Source: Zoogloea sp.
Lineage (GTDB): Bacteria; Pseudomonadota; Gammaproteobacteria; Burkholderiales; Rhodocyclaceae
Reading direction: 5' to 3'
Length of the DNA: 49,965 nucleotides
Assembly (NCBI GenBank): GCA_016789125.1
Contig: JAEUNU010000279.1
Location: 1-49,965, forward strand
In this document: positions 26,304 to 34,091 of the stretch, in pieces
Layout of the letters: each line of letters begins with the position of its first letter
Position numbering within the stretch: position 1 is the stretch's first letter
Translations under genes and position numbers: made by a program
The notes under the pieces: model-generated
The model's input: the letters and a program-made list of their open reading frames with translations, nothing else
Database searches by the model: none
What the model was told of the DNA's origin: nothing

Positions 26304-27211
26304 TGACCGAATCCAACAGCGCCGCCACCGAGCCTTTCCGTACCGGCTTCGTGGCCATCGTCGGCCGCCCCAACGTGGGCAAGTCCACCCTGCTCAACCG
26401 CCTGATCGGCCAGAAGATCAGCATCGTCTCGCGCAAGGCCCAGACCACCCGCCACCGGGTGACTGGGGTCCTGACCGAGGGCCAGGCCCAGTTCATCTTC
26501 GTCGACACGCCAGGCTTCCAGACCCGCCATAAGAACGCCCTCAACCGCGCGATGAACCGCACGGTGACGCAGGTGCTTTCCGATGTCGATCTGGTGCTCT
26601 TCGTGATCGAGAGCGGTCGCTACGGCCCCGCCGACGAGCAGGTAGTCAAGCTGCTGCCCGAAGGCGCCAAGGTGATCCTGGTGGTGAACAAGCTCGACCT
26701 CCTCGAGGACAAGGCCCGCATGCTGCCTTTCCTGCAGAAGATGAGTGCCGTCTATCCCTTCGCCGAGATCGTCCCGGTAAGCGCCGAAAAGGGCCGCAAC
26801 ACCGATGCCCTGCTGAAGGCCGCCGAGCCCTACCTGCCCGAGGGTGAGCCGATCTTCGACGCCGACGACATCACCGACCGCAGCGAGCGCTTCCTCGCAG
26901 CCGAGTTCCTGCGCGAGAAGCTGTTCCGCCAGCTCGGTGAGGAGCTCCCCTACGGCATGACCGTCGAGATCGAGAAGTTCGAGGCCGAGCCCGGCCTGCG
27001 CCGCATCCACGCGGCGATCATCGTCGACCGCGACGCCCACAAGGCGATGGTGATCGGCAAGGGCGGCGAGCGCCTCAAGCGCATCGCCACCGAGGCTCGC
27101 CTCGAGATGGAAAAGCTCTTCGAGTCCAAGGTGTTTCTCGAGACCTGGGTCAAGGTCAAGAGCGGCTGGGCCGACGACGAGCGCGCGCTCAAGAGCCTCG
27201 GCTACGAATAA
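26303..27211 (+). CDS. era: GTPase Era
   Basis: 302-aa GTPase that binds the 16S rRNA 3' end and assists 30S assembly. G1 is GRPNVGKST (21-29), with DTPGF (G3) and NKLDLL (G4); a C-terminal KH domain contains the [12 protein letters not shown] loop. ATG 26303 overlaps the rnc stop; the frame upstream lies inside rnc and is rejected. recO follows after 21 nt. Confidence 0.96.
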   Translation: MTESNSAATEPFRTGFVAIVGRPNVGKSTLLNRLIGQKISIVSRKAQTTRHRVTGVLTEGQAQFIFVDTPGFQTRHKNALNRAMNRTVTQVLSDVDLVLFVIESGRYGPADEQVVKLLPEGAKVILVVNKLDLLEDKARMLPFLQKMSAVYPFAEIVPVSAEKGRNTDALLKAAEPYLPEGEPIFDADDITDRSERFLAAEFLREKLFRQLGEELPYGMTVEIEKFEAEPGLRRIHAAIIVDRDAHKAMVIGKGGERLKRIATEARLEMEKLFESKVFLETWVKVKSGWADDERALKSLGYE

Positions 27212-27232
27212 GCCTGGCGTCGTGGCACGGCC

Positions 27233-27970
27233 GTGAGCGCCAAGCAACGCATCGACCAGCAGCCGGGCTTCGTGCTGCACAGCTACCCGTACCGCGAAAC
27301 CAGCCTGATCGTCGAAGTCTTCAGCCGCGACCACGGCCGGGTCGGCCTGGTCGCCAAGGGCGCGCGGCGGCCCATGTCGCAGCTGCGCGGCGTGTTGATG
27401 GCCTTCCAGCCGCTGCTCATCGACTGGAGCGGCGGGGGCGAGATGAAGACCCTCGTCCGCGCCGAATGGCAGGGCGGCCAGCCTCTGCTGGGTGGGCAGG
27501 CGCTGCTGTGCGCCTACTACCTCAACGAACTCCTGATGCGCCTGCTGCCGCGGGAAGACCCGCACCCGGCGCTGTACCGGGCCTACGGCGAGGCCCTGCG
27601 CGCGCTGGCGGCGGGGGAGGGGCAGGAGGTCATCCTGCGCCGCTTCGAGCTCGCCCTGCTGCAGGAGCTCGGCTACGGCCTGCAACTCGACTCGGACGCC
27701 GACGGCGAGCCGGTCCGGCCCGAGCTCCGCTACGCCTATATAATCGAGCGCGGCGCGGTGCCCCTGGGTGATCACGGCATCGACGACGCGTCGATCGTCA
27801 CCGGCCGAGTGCTGCTCGACATGGCCCGGGGCGATTTTCGCGAGGCCGAAACCCTGGCCGGTGCCAAGGCGCTGATGCGCCGACTCATCCAGCATTACCT
27901 CGGTGGGCAGATGCTTCAGTCCCGCCGTGTGTTCACCGAACTGTTTGCCTTTCCCGGAGATCCGTCTTGA
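27233..27970 (+). CDS. recO: DNA repair protein RecO
   Basis: 245-aa RecF-pathway protein that loads RecA on SSB-coated DNA. The N-terminal OB fold carries the family pattern VLHSYPYRETSLIVEVFSR and VAKGARRP; a helical C-terminal part with no Cys-rich zinc site follows. GTG start 27233. Its stop overlaps the pdxJ TTG start. Confidence 0.93.
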   Translation: MSAKQRIDQQPGFVLHSYPYRETSLIVEVFSRDHGRVGLVAKGARRPMSQLRGVLMAFQPLLIDWSGGGEMKTLVRAEWQGGQPLLGGQALLCAYYLNELLMRLLPREDPHPALYRAYGEALRALAAGEGQEVILRRFELALLQELGYGLQLDSDADGEPVRPELRYAYIIERGAVPLGDHGIDDASIVTGRVLLDMARGDFREAETLAGAKALMRRLIQHYLGGQMLQSRRVFTELFAFPGDPS

Positions 27971-28728
27971 TCGAACTCGGCGTCAATATCGACCACGTTG
28001 CCACCCTGCGCCAGGCCCGCCGCACCTGGGAGCCCGATCCTGTGTGGGCGGCCGTCGAGGCCCATCTGGGCGGGGCCGACGGCATCACCGTGCACCTGCG
28101 CGAAGACCGCCGCCACATCCAGGATGCCGATGTGCGCAAGCTGCGCGAGCTCACCCAGATCAAGCTCAACCTCGAGATGGCCGCCACCGACGAGATGGTC
28201 GGCATCGCCTGCGGGATCAAGCCCGAGATGGCGATGTTCGTGCCCGAGGGCCGCCATGAGGTGACCACCGAGGGTGGCCTCGACATCGTCGCCCAGGAGG
28301 TGCAGCTGAAGGACGCGGTGGCCCGCCTTGCCGACCAGGGCATCATCGTCAGCGTCTTCATCGACGCCGAGATCGCCCAGGTGGAGGCCGCAGCACGCAT
28401 CGGCGCCAAGGTCTGCGAGATCCACACCGGCCCCTACGCGCATGCCTTCCACGCGGCCGGCCGCGATGCCGAAAGCCCGGCCGTGCTGGCCGAGATCGCC
28501 CGCATCGCCGAGGCCGGCGCGGCCGTGCGCAGCCTCGGCATGCGCTTCAACGCCGGCCATGCCCTCAACTACTACAACGTCCAGCCGATTGCCCGCCTCA
28601 CCGGCATCCGCGAGCTGCACATCGGCCACTCCATCATCAGCCGCTCGGTGTTCAGCGGCCTGCGCGAGGCCGTGCGCGAGATGAAGCGCCTGATGCGCGA
28701 GGGTGCCGAACGCGGCCTGCGGCCGTGA
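27967..28728 (+). CDS. pdxJ: Pyridoxine 5'-phosphate synthase
   Basis: 253-aa TIM-barrel enzyme condensing deoxyxylulose 5-phosphate with aminoacetone phosphate to make pyridoxine 5'-phosphate. Conserved segments are LGVNIDHVATLRQAR, ADGITVHLREDRRHI, VCEIHTGPYA and ELHIGHSIISRS. It appears to begin with TTG (27967) overlapping the recO stop. It overlaps acpS by GTGA; the pdxJ-acpS pair is widely conserved. Confidence 0.95.
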   Translation: MIELGVNIDHVATLRQARRTWEPDPVWAAVEAHLGGADGITVHLREDRRHIQDADVRKLRELTQIKLNLEMAATDEMVGIACGIKPEMAMFVPEGRHEVTTEGGLDIVAQEVQLKDAVARLADQGIIVSVFIDAEIAQVEAAARIGAKVCEIHTGPYAHAFHAAGRDAESPAVLAEIARIAEAGAAVRSLGMRFNAGHALNYYNVQPIARLTGIRELHIGHSIISRSVFSGLREAVREMKRLMREGAERGLRP

Positions 28729-29102
28729 TCCACGGCGTCGGCACCGACATCGTGCGGGTGGCGCGCCTCGCCGAGGCCCTCGACCGTCACGGTTCGCGCT
28801 TCGCCGAGCGCATCCTCGACGCCTCCGAGCGAGCTGCGTTTGCCGCTGCGCCCGATCCGGCTCGCCTGCTGGCCAAGCGTTTCGCGGCCAAGGAGGCCTT
28901 CGGCAAGGCCCTCGGCACCGGCGTCGCCGCGCCGGCTACGCTCCACGCGGTGCGGGTGGGGCACGACGCCCTGGGCAAGCCCCTGTTCGAGTTTTCCCCG
29001 GTGCTTGCCGAGCACATGCGAGAACACGGGCTGCACGCCCACCTGAGCCTCTCCGACGAAACCGACTACGTCGTCGCCTTTGCCGTCATCGAAAAGCCAT
29101 GA
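28725..29102 (+). CDS. acpS: Holo-ACP synthase
   Basis: 125-aa phosphopantetheinyl transferase converting apo-ACP (acpP, 14566) to the holo form. Signature GVGTDIVRVARL at the N-terminus supplies the metal-binding Asp, and AKRFAAKEAFGKALGTG the second Glu. GTG 28725 overlaps pdxJ by 4 nt, and the stop overlaps nagZ by ATGA. Confidence 0.95.
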   Translation: MIHGVGTDIVRVARLAEALDRHGSRFAERILDASERAAFAAAPDPARLLAKRFAAKEAFGKALGTGVAAPATLHAVRVGHDALGKPLFEFSPVLAEHMREHGLHAHLSLSDETDYVVAFAVIEKP

Positions 29103-30136
29103 AGCCATCCCATCGCCCCGCCGGCCCTGTCATGCTCGACGTGGCCGCCCATGAAATCACCGCCGAGGAGCGCGAGATCCTGCAGCATCCGCTGGTCGGC
29201 GGCGTGATCCTGTTTGCCCGCAACTACGCCGAGCCCGGCCAGCTGCGGGCCCTCACAGCGGCGATCCGTGCGGTACGCCCAGGCCTGGTGATCTCGGTGG
29301 ACCATGAAGGCGGGCGCGTGCAGCGCTTCCGCGAAGGCTTCACCCGCCTGCCGGCGATGCGCCGCTTCGGCGAGGCCTGGAACGCAGATCCAGCCGTGGC
29401 CAAGGCCGCGGCCCGCCATGCGGGTTTCGTGCTGGCCGCCGAGCTGCGCGCCCATGGCGTCGATCTGAGCTACGCGCCGGTGCTCGACCTCGATTACGGG
29501 GTGAGCTCGGTGATCGGCGACCGGGCCTTCCACCGCGATCCCCAGGTCGCCACCGAGCTGGCCCGCGCCCTTATCGCCGGTCTCGGCGATGCCGGCATGG
29601 GCGCGGTGGGCAAGCACTTCCCCGGTCACGGTGCGGTGGAGGCCGACTCCCATGTGGCGATCCCGCTGGATGGGCGCAGCTTCGATGAGGTCTGGGCCGA
29701 AGACGTGCAGCCCTTCCGGCTGCTGGCCGGCGAGCTGGCCGGTGTGATGCCCGCCCACGTGATCTTTGAAAAGGTCGACCCGCGGCCTGCCGGCTTCTCA
29801 CCCTTCTGGCTGCAGGAGGTGCTGCGCGGCCGGCTGGGCTTTGGCGGCGTGATCTTCAGCGACGACCTGACGATGGAGGGGGCGAGCGTCGCCGGCGACA
29901 TCGTCGACCGGGCCACGGCTGCTCATGGCGCCGGCTGCGACATGGTGCTGGTGTGCAACCGCCCCGACCTGGCGGTGCAGCTTCTCGACCGCTGGAACCC
30001 GGTGGTCGCCGACGACAGCGCCGGACGCATCGCCGCCCTGCGCCCGCGGGCTGGCAGCGTGCCTGCCGATCCGGCCACGCTCGCCGCTTGGGCGCCTTAC
30101 TGCCAGGCCCGCGATCGCGTGCTGGCCCTGGCCTGA
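29099..30136 (+). CDS. nagZ: Beta-N-acetylhexosaminidase NagZ
   Basis: 345-aa cytoplasmic glycoside hydrolase family 3 enzyme removing GlcNAc from anhydro-muropeptides during peptidoglycan recycling. The His-containing loop KHFPGHGAVEADSH and nucleophile region FSDDLTMEGA are present. ATG 29099 makes the ATGA overlap with acpS; an internal Met at 29132 is a possible alternative. Its substrate stream feeds AmpD, encoded at 32976. Confidence 0.95.
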   Translation: MKPSHRPAGPVMLDVAAHEITAEEREILQHPLVGGVILFARNYAEPGQLRALTAAIRAVRPGLVISVDHEGGRVQRFREGFTRLPAMRRFGEAWNADPAVAKAAARHAGFVLAAELRAHGVDLSYAPVLDLDYGVSSVIGDRAFHRDPQVATELARALIAGLGDAGMGAVGKHFPGHGAVEADSHVAIPLDGRSFDEVWAEDVQPFRLLAGELAGVMPAHVIFEKVDPRPAGFSPFWLQEVLRGRLGFGGVIFSDDLTMEGASVAGDIVDRATAAHGAGCDMVLVCNRPDLAVQLLDRWNPVVADDSAGRIAALRPRAGSVPADPATLAAWAPYCQARDRVLALA

Positions 30137-30150
30137 GCGGGCCCGCCACG

Positions 30151-31944
30151 ATGGGCTTCGACGCAAAGGCCTTCCTGCGCACGCTCACCGAGGAGCCCGG
30201 CGTATACCGGATGATCGGCGAGGGCGATGTGGTGCTCTACGTCGGCAAGGCCAAGAACCTCAAGCGGCGTGTGTCGTCGTATTTCCAGCGTACCCAGCTG
30301 TCGCCGCGGATCGCGATCATGGTCGGTCAGGTGGTGCGGGTGGACATCACCGCCACCCGCTCCGAGGCCGAGGCGCTGATCCTCGAGAATAACCTCATCA
30401 AAAGTCTCGGGCCGAAGTACAACATCCTGTTCCGGGACGACAAGTCCTACCCCTACATCGCCCTGTCGGGCGATGAGTTTCCGCAGATCTTCTACCATCG
30501 TGGCGGCTTCAAGAAAGGTGTGCGCTACTTCGGGCCGTTCCCCAACTCGTGGGCGGTGCGAGACACCCTGCACCTGATGCAGAAGATCTTCCGCCTGCGC
30601 ACCTGCGAGGACACCACCTTCAGCAACCGCTCGCGGCCGTGCCTGCTGTACCAGATCCAGCGCTGCACCGGGCCTTGCGTCGGCTTGATCGAGAAAGAGG
30701 CCTACGCCGCCGACGTGCGCCTGGCCAGCCTGTTCCTCGGCGGCCGCCACACGGATGTTGTCGACGATCTGTCGAAGCGCATGCAGGAAGCCTCCGACCG
30801 GCTGGCCTTCGAGCAGGCTGCCGCCTACCGCGACCAGATCCGCAACCTGCAGGCCGTGCTCCACAAGCAGTTCGTCGAAAGCGCCAGGGACGAGGACGTG
30901 GATGTGCTGGCCGCCATCGAACGGGGCGGGCTGGTGTGCGTCAACCTGGCGATGATCCGCGGCGGGCGCCACCTGGGCGATCGGCCGCTGTTCCCCGCCA
31001 ATGCCCAGGCTTGTGCGCCCCTGGATGCGCTGGTGGCCTTCGTGGAGCAGCATTACCAGGATCACCCGCTGCCCGGGCGCATCCTCGTCAATCTCGACCC
31101 GGCGCCGGTGCGCGAAGCCCTCGAGGCCGTCGTCGAGGGCAAGGTGGTCGTGGTGGCCGCCCGCTACGAGAACGAGCGGGCCTGGATCGGGATGGCCGAG
31201 AACAACGCCGGCCTCGCGCTGCTGGTGCGCGAGCAGGAATCGTCCCGCGGCGAACAACGCCTCGAAGCCCTGCGCGACGCCCTGCAGCTGGCCGATACGC
31301 CGCGGCGCATCGAGTGTTTCGATATCTCCCACACCATGGGCGAGGCCACGGTGGCCTCCTGCGTGGTGTGGGACGGTTCGGCGATGAAGAAGTCCGAGTA
31401 TCGCCGCTACAACATCGCCGGCATCACCGCCGGGGACGACTACGCCGCCATGCGCCAGGCCCTCACCCGGCGCTACGAGAAGGTGGCGGCCGGCGAGGGC
31501 GTGCGGCCGGACCTCATCCTCATCGATGGTGGCAAGGGGCAGATGGGCGTCGCCCGCGAGGTGCTGGCCGAGCTCGGCCTCGACATCATGATGTTCGGCG
31601 TCGCCAAGGGCGAGAGCCGCAAGCCCGGCCTTGAGGAGCTGGTCTTCCCCGACGGGCGCGAGCCGGTGCATATGCGCCCCGACGCGCCGGCCCTGCACCT
31701 CATCCAGGAGATCCGCGACGAGGCTCACCGCTTTGCGATCACCGGCCACCGCGCCCGGCGCGCCAAGGCCCGCAACACCTCCAGTCTCGAGGACATCCCC
31801 GGGGTCGGGCCGACACGCCGGCGCAAGCTGCTTGCAGCCTTCGGCGGCATCGCCGGTGTGCGCGATGCCACGGTGGAAGACCTCTGCCGGGTGGATGGGA
31901 TCAACCGGCACCTGGCGGAACAGATATACAATGCCCTGCGATAG
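30151..31944 (+). CDS. uvrC: Excinuclease ABC subunit C
   Basis: 597-aa dual-incision nuclease of nucleotide excision repair. The N-terminal GIY-YIG domain (GVYRMIG...LYVGKAKNLKRR) makes the 3' cut, a UVR motif at about 205-240 binds UvrB, the RNase H-like domain (FDISHTMGEATVAS, LILIDGGKGQ) makes the 5' cut, and helix-hairpin-helix motifs close the protein. ATG 30151 gives the family N-terminus; the frame upstream is inside nagZ. pgsA follows closely, the same uvrC-pgsA order as in E. coli. Confidence 0.97.
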   Translation: MGFDAKAFLRTLTEEPGVYRMIGEGDVVLYVGKAKNLKRRVSSYFQRTQLSPRIAIMVGQVVRVDITATRSEAEALILENNLIKSLGPKYNILFRDDKSYPYIALSGDEFPQIFYHRGGFKKGVRYFGPFPNSWAVRDTLHLMQKIFRLRTCEDTTFSNRSRPCLLYQIQRCTGPCVGLIEKEAYAADVRLASLFLGGRHTDVVDDLSKRMQEASDRLAFEQAAAYRDQIRNLQAVLHKQFVESARDEDVDVLAAIERGGLVCVNLAMIRGGRHLGDRPLFPANAQACAPLDALVAFVEQHYQDHPLPGRILVNLDPAPVREALEAVVEGKVVVVAARYENERAWIGMAENNAGLALLVREQESSRGEQRLEALRDALQLADTPRRIECFDISHTMGEATVASCVVWDGSAMKKSEYRRYNIAGITAGDDYAAMRQALTRRYEKVAAGEGVRPDLILIDGGKGQMGVAREVLAELGLDIMMFGVAKGESRKPGLEELVFPDGREPVHMRPDAPALHLIQEIRDEAHRFAITGHRARRAKARNTSSLEDIPGVGPTRRRKLLAAFGGIAGVRDATVEDLCRVDGINRHLAEQIYNALR

Positions 31945-31961
31945 TCGCAGTGAATGTGTCC

Positions 31962-32534
31962 ATGCCCTTCAACATACCTAATTCCCTGACCTGGGCGCGC
32001 ATCGCGCTGATCCCGTTTTTCGTCGGTATCTATTACCTGCCGGAGGACATCATCTCGGCCGAAGGCAAGAACCTCGTCGCCACCGTGACCTTCATCGTCG
32101 CCGCGGTGACCGACTGGTTCGACGGTTACCTGGCCCGCAGCCTCGGCCAGACCTCGGCCTTCGGCGCCTTCCTCGACCCGGTGGCCGACAAGCTGATGGT
32201 GGCGGCCGCGCTGATCGTGCTGGTACACCTCGGGCGGGTGGATTCGCTGATCGCGCTGGTGATCATCGGCCGCGAGATCACCATCTCGGCGCTGCGCGAG
32301 TGGATGGCCAAGGTGGGCGCCTCGGGCAGTGTCGCGGTGGCCTTCGTCGGCAAGCTGAAGACCGCGGCGCAGATGTCGGCGATCCCGCTGCTGCTGATCG
32401 AGGCGCCGGTCCTGGGCTTCGACAGCCTCAAGCTCGGCACCCTGCTGATCTACGTGGCGGCCGTTCTCACCCTGTGGTCGATGGGTTACTACATGCGCTG
32501 CGCCTGGCCCGAGCTGATGAAGCGGAGCCGATAA
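31962..32534 (+). CDS. pgsA: CDP-diacylglycerol--glycerol-3-phosphate 3-phosphatidyltransferase
   Basis: 190-aa integral membrane enzyme of phosphatidylglycerol synthesis. The CDP-alcohol phosphotransferase signature is complete: DWFDGYLAR then GAFLDPVADK. Several hydrophobic helices follow. ATG 31962 (MPFNIPNSLTWARI) is preferred over GTG 31950. It is the last gene before the tRNA operon, whose promoter begins 16 nt after its stop. Confidence 0.94.
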   Translation: MPFNIPNSLTWARIALIPFFVGIYYLPEDIISAEGKNLVATVTFIVAAVTDWFDGYLARSLGQTSAFGAFLDPVADKLMVAAALIVLVHLGRVDSLIALVIIGREITISALREWMAKVGASGSVAVAFVGKLKTAAQMSAIPLLLIEAPVLGFDSLKLGTLLIYVAAVLTLWSMGYYMRCAWPELMKRSR

Positions 32535-32549
32535 GGTCAAATCAGTTGT

Positions 32550-32577
32550 TGACAAGCCGTTCTGGCTGTCTATAATG
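32550..32577 (+). promoter_or_regulatory. Perfect-consensus sigma-70 promoter of the tRNA operon
   Basis: TTGACA (32550-32555) and TATAAT (32572-32577) are both perfect, with a 16-nt spacer. The predicted start is near 32584, about 6 nt before the first tRNA, followed by a GGCGGC-rich stretch that could act as a stringent discriminator. Confidence 0.92.
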
Positions 32578-32589
32578 GCGGCTCTTTCA

Positions 32590-32665
32590 GCGGCAGTAGC
32601 TCAGTTGGTAGAGCGCAACCTTGCCAAGGTTGAGGTCGAGAGTTCGAGACTCTTCTGCCGCTCCA
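32590..32665 (+). tRNA. glyT: tRNA-Gly (anticodon GCC), copy 1
   Basis: 76 nt with encoded CCA. Acceptor GCGGCAG/CTGCCGC, anticodon stem CAACC/GGTTG with loop TTGCCAA (GCC at 32623-32625), T-arm GTTCGAGAC. It folds as a complete cloverleaf. Confidence 0.97.
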
Positions 32666-32703
32666 GAATTCAGTGAAAAGCCTAGCTTTTCCGTGTAATA
32701 CAC

Positions 32704-32777
32704 GGCGCGATAGCAAAGCGGTTATGCACCGGATTGCAAATCCGTGTAGGTCGGTTCGACTCCGGCTCGCGCCTCCA
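32704..32777 (+). tRNA. cysT: tRNA-Cys (anticodon GCA)
   Basis: 74 nt with encoded CCA. Acceptor GGCGCGA/TCGCGCC, anticodon loop TTGCAAA (GCA at 32736-32738), T-arm GGTTCGACTCC; the general sequence follows bacterial tRNA-Cys. Confidence 0.96.
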
Positions 32778-32794
32778 GTTAGCAGGGTTTTAAC

Positions 32795-32870
32795 GCGGCA
32801 GTAGCTCAGTTGGTAGAGCGCAACCTTGCCAAGGTTGAGGTCGAGAGTTCGAGACTCTTCTGCCGCTCCA
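32795..32870 (+). tRNA. glyT: tRNA-Gly (anticodon GCC), copy 2
   Basis: 76 nt, identical base for base to the copy at 32590, including CCA. It lies 17 nt after tRNA-Cys and is followed by an intrinsic terminator. Confidence 0.97.
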
Positions 32871-32875
32871 GGATG

Positions 32876-32908
32876 AACGGGGAAAACGATGATTCGTTTT
32901 CCCCGTTT
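32876..32908 (+). terminator. Terminator of the tRNA operon
   Basis: A 14-bp perfect stem, AACGGGGAAAACGA (32876-32889) with TCGTTTTCCCCGTT (32894-32907), with a 4-nt loop and a short T tail. It ends the Gly-Cys-Gly transcript and separates it from ampD. Confidence 0.88.
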
Positions 32909-32975
32909 TGCCATGCGCTGCCAGCGCTTCAGCCTGCCCGGCGCGAAGCTCTCGATCTCATCAGGAGCGTGGCCC

Positions 32976-33599
32976 ATGAAGATCTCCTTTCCAGCGGTGC
33001 CAGTCACCAATTGCGACGAGCGGCCTGCTGGCGAGTTGCCGTCCCTGGTCGTCGTGCACGCCATCAGCCTGCCTCCGGATCGTTTTGGCGGGCCGGGGGT
33101 CGAGCAGCTGTTCACCAACCGTCTGGACCCGGCCGGGCACGCCTATTACGCGACGATCCATCATCTGCGCGTCTCGGCCCACTATTTCATCCGGCGGGGC
33201 GGCGAGCTGGTGTGTTTTGTCCCGCCCGAGAGGCGCGCCTGGCACGCGGGCGTGTCGTCGTGGCGGGGGCGGGAGCGCTGCAACGATTTCTCCATCGGGG
33301 TCGAACTGGAGGGGTGCGACAGCCTGCCCTTCGAGGGCGCCCAGTACGAGACGCTGGCGGCCCTCCTTGCCGAGCTGTGCGACAGGTTTCCGGTGGCAGG
33401 TGTCACCGGGCATTCGGACATCGCGCCGGGGCGCAAGACCGATCCGGGGCCCTTCTTTTCGTGGAGTCGTCTGCGGCGGATTCTGCTCGAGGCGGGGAGG
33501 GCCGATGTGGCGGCTCGGGTGGAGCCTGACGAGGTAGGGCAGGGGGGCGATCCCGATCACCGGCGCTGGCCTTTTCCGCTGGGTTCGCGGCCGCTCTGA
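32976..33599 (+). CDS. ampD: 1,6-anhydro-N-acetylmuramyl-L-alanine amidase AmpD
   Basis: 207-aa cytoplasmic zinc amidase of peptidoglycan recycling, cutting the lactyl-amide bond of anhydro-muropeptides. Zinc ligands are H28 (VVVHAIS), H146 (VTGHSDIAPG) and D156 (KTDPGPF); the catalytic Glu is in SIGVELEG. ATG 32976 is set by AGGAG (32963-32967); an extension back to 32889 would run into the tRNA terminator. No signal peptide, so AmpD rather than a periplasmic amidase. The C-terminus beyond about residue 175 is a variable tail. Confidence 0.93.
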   Translation: MKISFPAVPVTNCDERPAGELPSLVVVHAISLPPDRFGGPGVEQLFTNRLDPAGHAYYATIHHLRVSAHYFIRRGGELVCFVPPERRAWHAGVSSWRGRERCNDFSIGVELEGCDSLPFEGAQYETLAALLAELCDRFPVAGVTGHSDIAPGRKTDPGPFFSWSRLRRILLEAGRADVAARVEPDEVGQGGDPDHRRWPFPLGSRPL

Positions 33600-33733
33600 G
33601 GCTTTCCGGCGGCCTGTCGAAACCCGCGCGGGCGCTGGGATTCTTGCGCTGTCACAGCTCTCTTCCGGCCTTCCGGCCCGTCTCCGGCTTATGCTGCGTG
33701 ATTTGTCTCACGCCGGGGTGTTGACCCCCTGGA

Positions 33734-33762
33734 TTGACAAAAGTGAATCGAATCAATAGAAT
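33734..33762 (+). promoter_or_regulatory. Near-consensus sigma-70 promoter upstream of the structured leader/sRNA
   Basis: TTGACA (33734-33739, perfect), 17-nt spacer, TAGAAT (33757-33762). Predicted transcription start is near 33769, more than 320 nt upstream of the next gene. It stands in a locally AT-rich stretch. Confidence 0.85.
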
Positions 33763-33768
33763 GGAGTT

Positions 33769-33884
33769 TGTGTGCAATGCAGCACGCGAGTTTTTTGTTA
33801 AATGTCGGTGTTGAAGCCGTCGCATAACCGGGCTTCCCTTTCCGGTTAATGACCGCCTCAAGGTCTGGTTTCAACGCTTTTTTT
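33769..33884 (+). ncRNA. Candidate structured RNA (sRNA or attenuator leader), about 116 nt
   Basis: No protein gene fits here. Reading from the predicted start: hairpin GTGTGC/GCACGC (33770-33775 / 33782-33787, one wobble), a U-rich single-stranded stretch (TTTTTT at 33791-33796), then a three-way junction. The junction has closing stem P1 (33808-33818 / 33867-33877, 11 bp with two wobbles), P2 TAACCGG/CCGGTTA (33825-33831 / 33842-33848) and P3 GACC/GGTC (33851-33854 / 33862-33865). P1 is followed by seven Ts. An alternative 6-bp pairing, GAAGCC (33813-33818) with GGCTTC (33831-33836), would break P1 and P2. I do not recognise a known riboswitch or sRNA family. Confidence 0.6.
33808..33884 (+). 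terminator. Terminator-like stem P1 with U7 tail
   Basis: GTGTTGAAGCC (33808-33818) pairs with GGTTTCAACGC (33867-33877), then TTTTTTT (33878-33884). The stem encloses two smaller hairpins rather than a short loop, so termination efficiency may depend on how the RNA folds. Confidence 0.62.
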
Positions 33885-34091
33885 GGCACGCTGTCTGGTT
33901 GCGTCAGCGTGTTTGGATCAACCCCTGGCGACCTAGTCTTTCGAGCGCTTTCGGCTGCAGTCTGGCCGACAAGTCGATCCCGGCCCCGCTTCACGGGGGC
34001 CATCGGGTGAGGCAGCACGGATGCCCCGTCTTTGTTCATGGGCGGTTCTGCGTGTGTGTTCGACGGGCTGTGGCCACAGAAAGGAGAGCCC
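33885..34091 (+). other. Distal leader of the lytic transglycosylase gene
   Basis: About 200 nt without a convincing ORF, between the U7 tract and the transglycosylase start. Visible hairpins are CACGCTG/CAGCGTG (33887-33893 / 33905-33911) and GGCCCC/GGGGCC (33982-33987 / 33996-34001). No second promoter is obvious, so the gene is likely reached by read-through from 33769 or by an unrecognised promoter. AAGGAGA (34081-34087) is the ribosome site. Confidence 0.5.

Noticed and set aside
26117..27895. 592-codon minus-strand ORF antisense to era and recO
   Set aside because: Shadow ORF; era and recO motifs are intact on the plus strand.
30097..31911. 604-codon minus-strand ORF antisense to uvrC
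   Set aside because: Shadow of uvrC; no start signals or homology features.
33761..33814. Short ORF beginning at ATG 33761 in front of the structured RNA
   Set aside because: The ATG lies within the -10 box and would not be transcribed. Only the in-frame GTG at 33770 remains as a remote possibility, noted with the structured RNA finding.
33769..34091. Known riboswitch class (c-di-GMP-I, ydaO/c-di-AMP) in the transglycosylase leader
   Set aside because: I looked for the conserved core sequences of these classes as I remember them and did not find them; an Infernal search would settle it.
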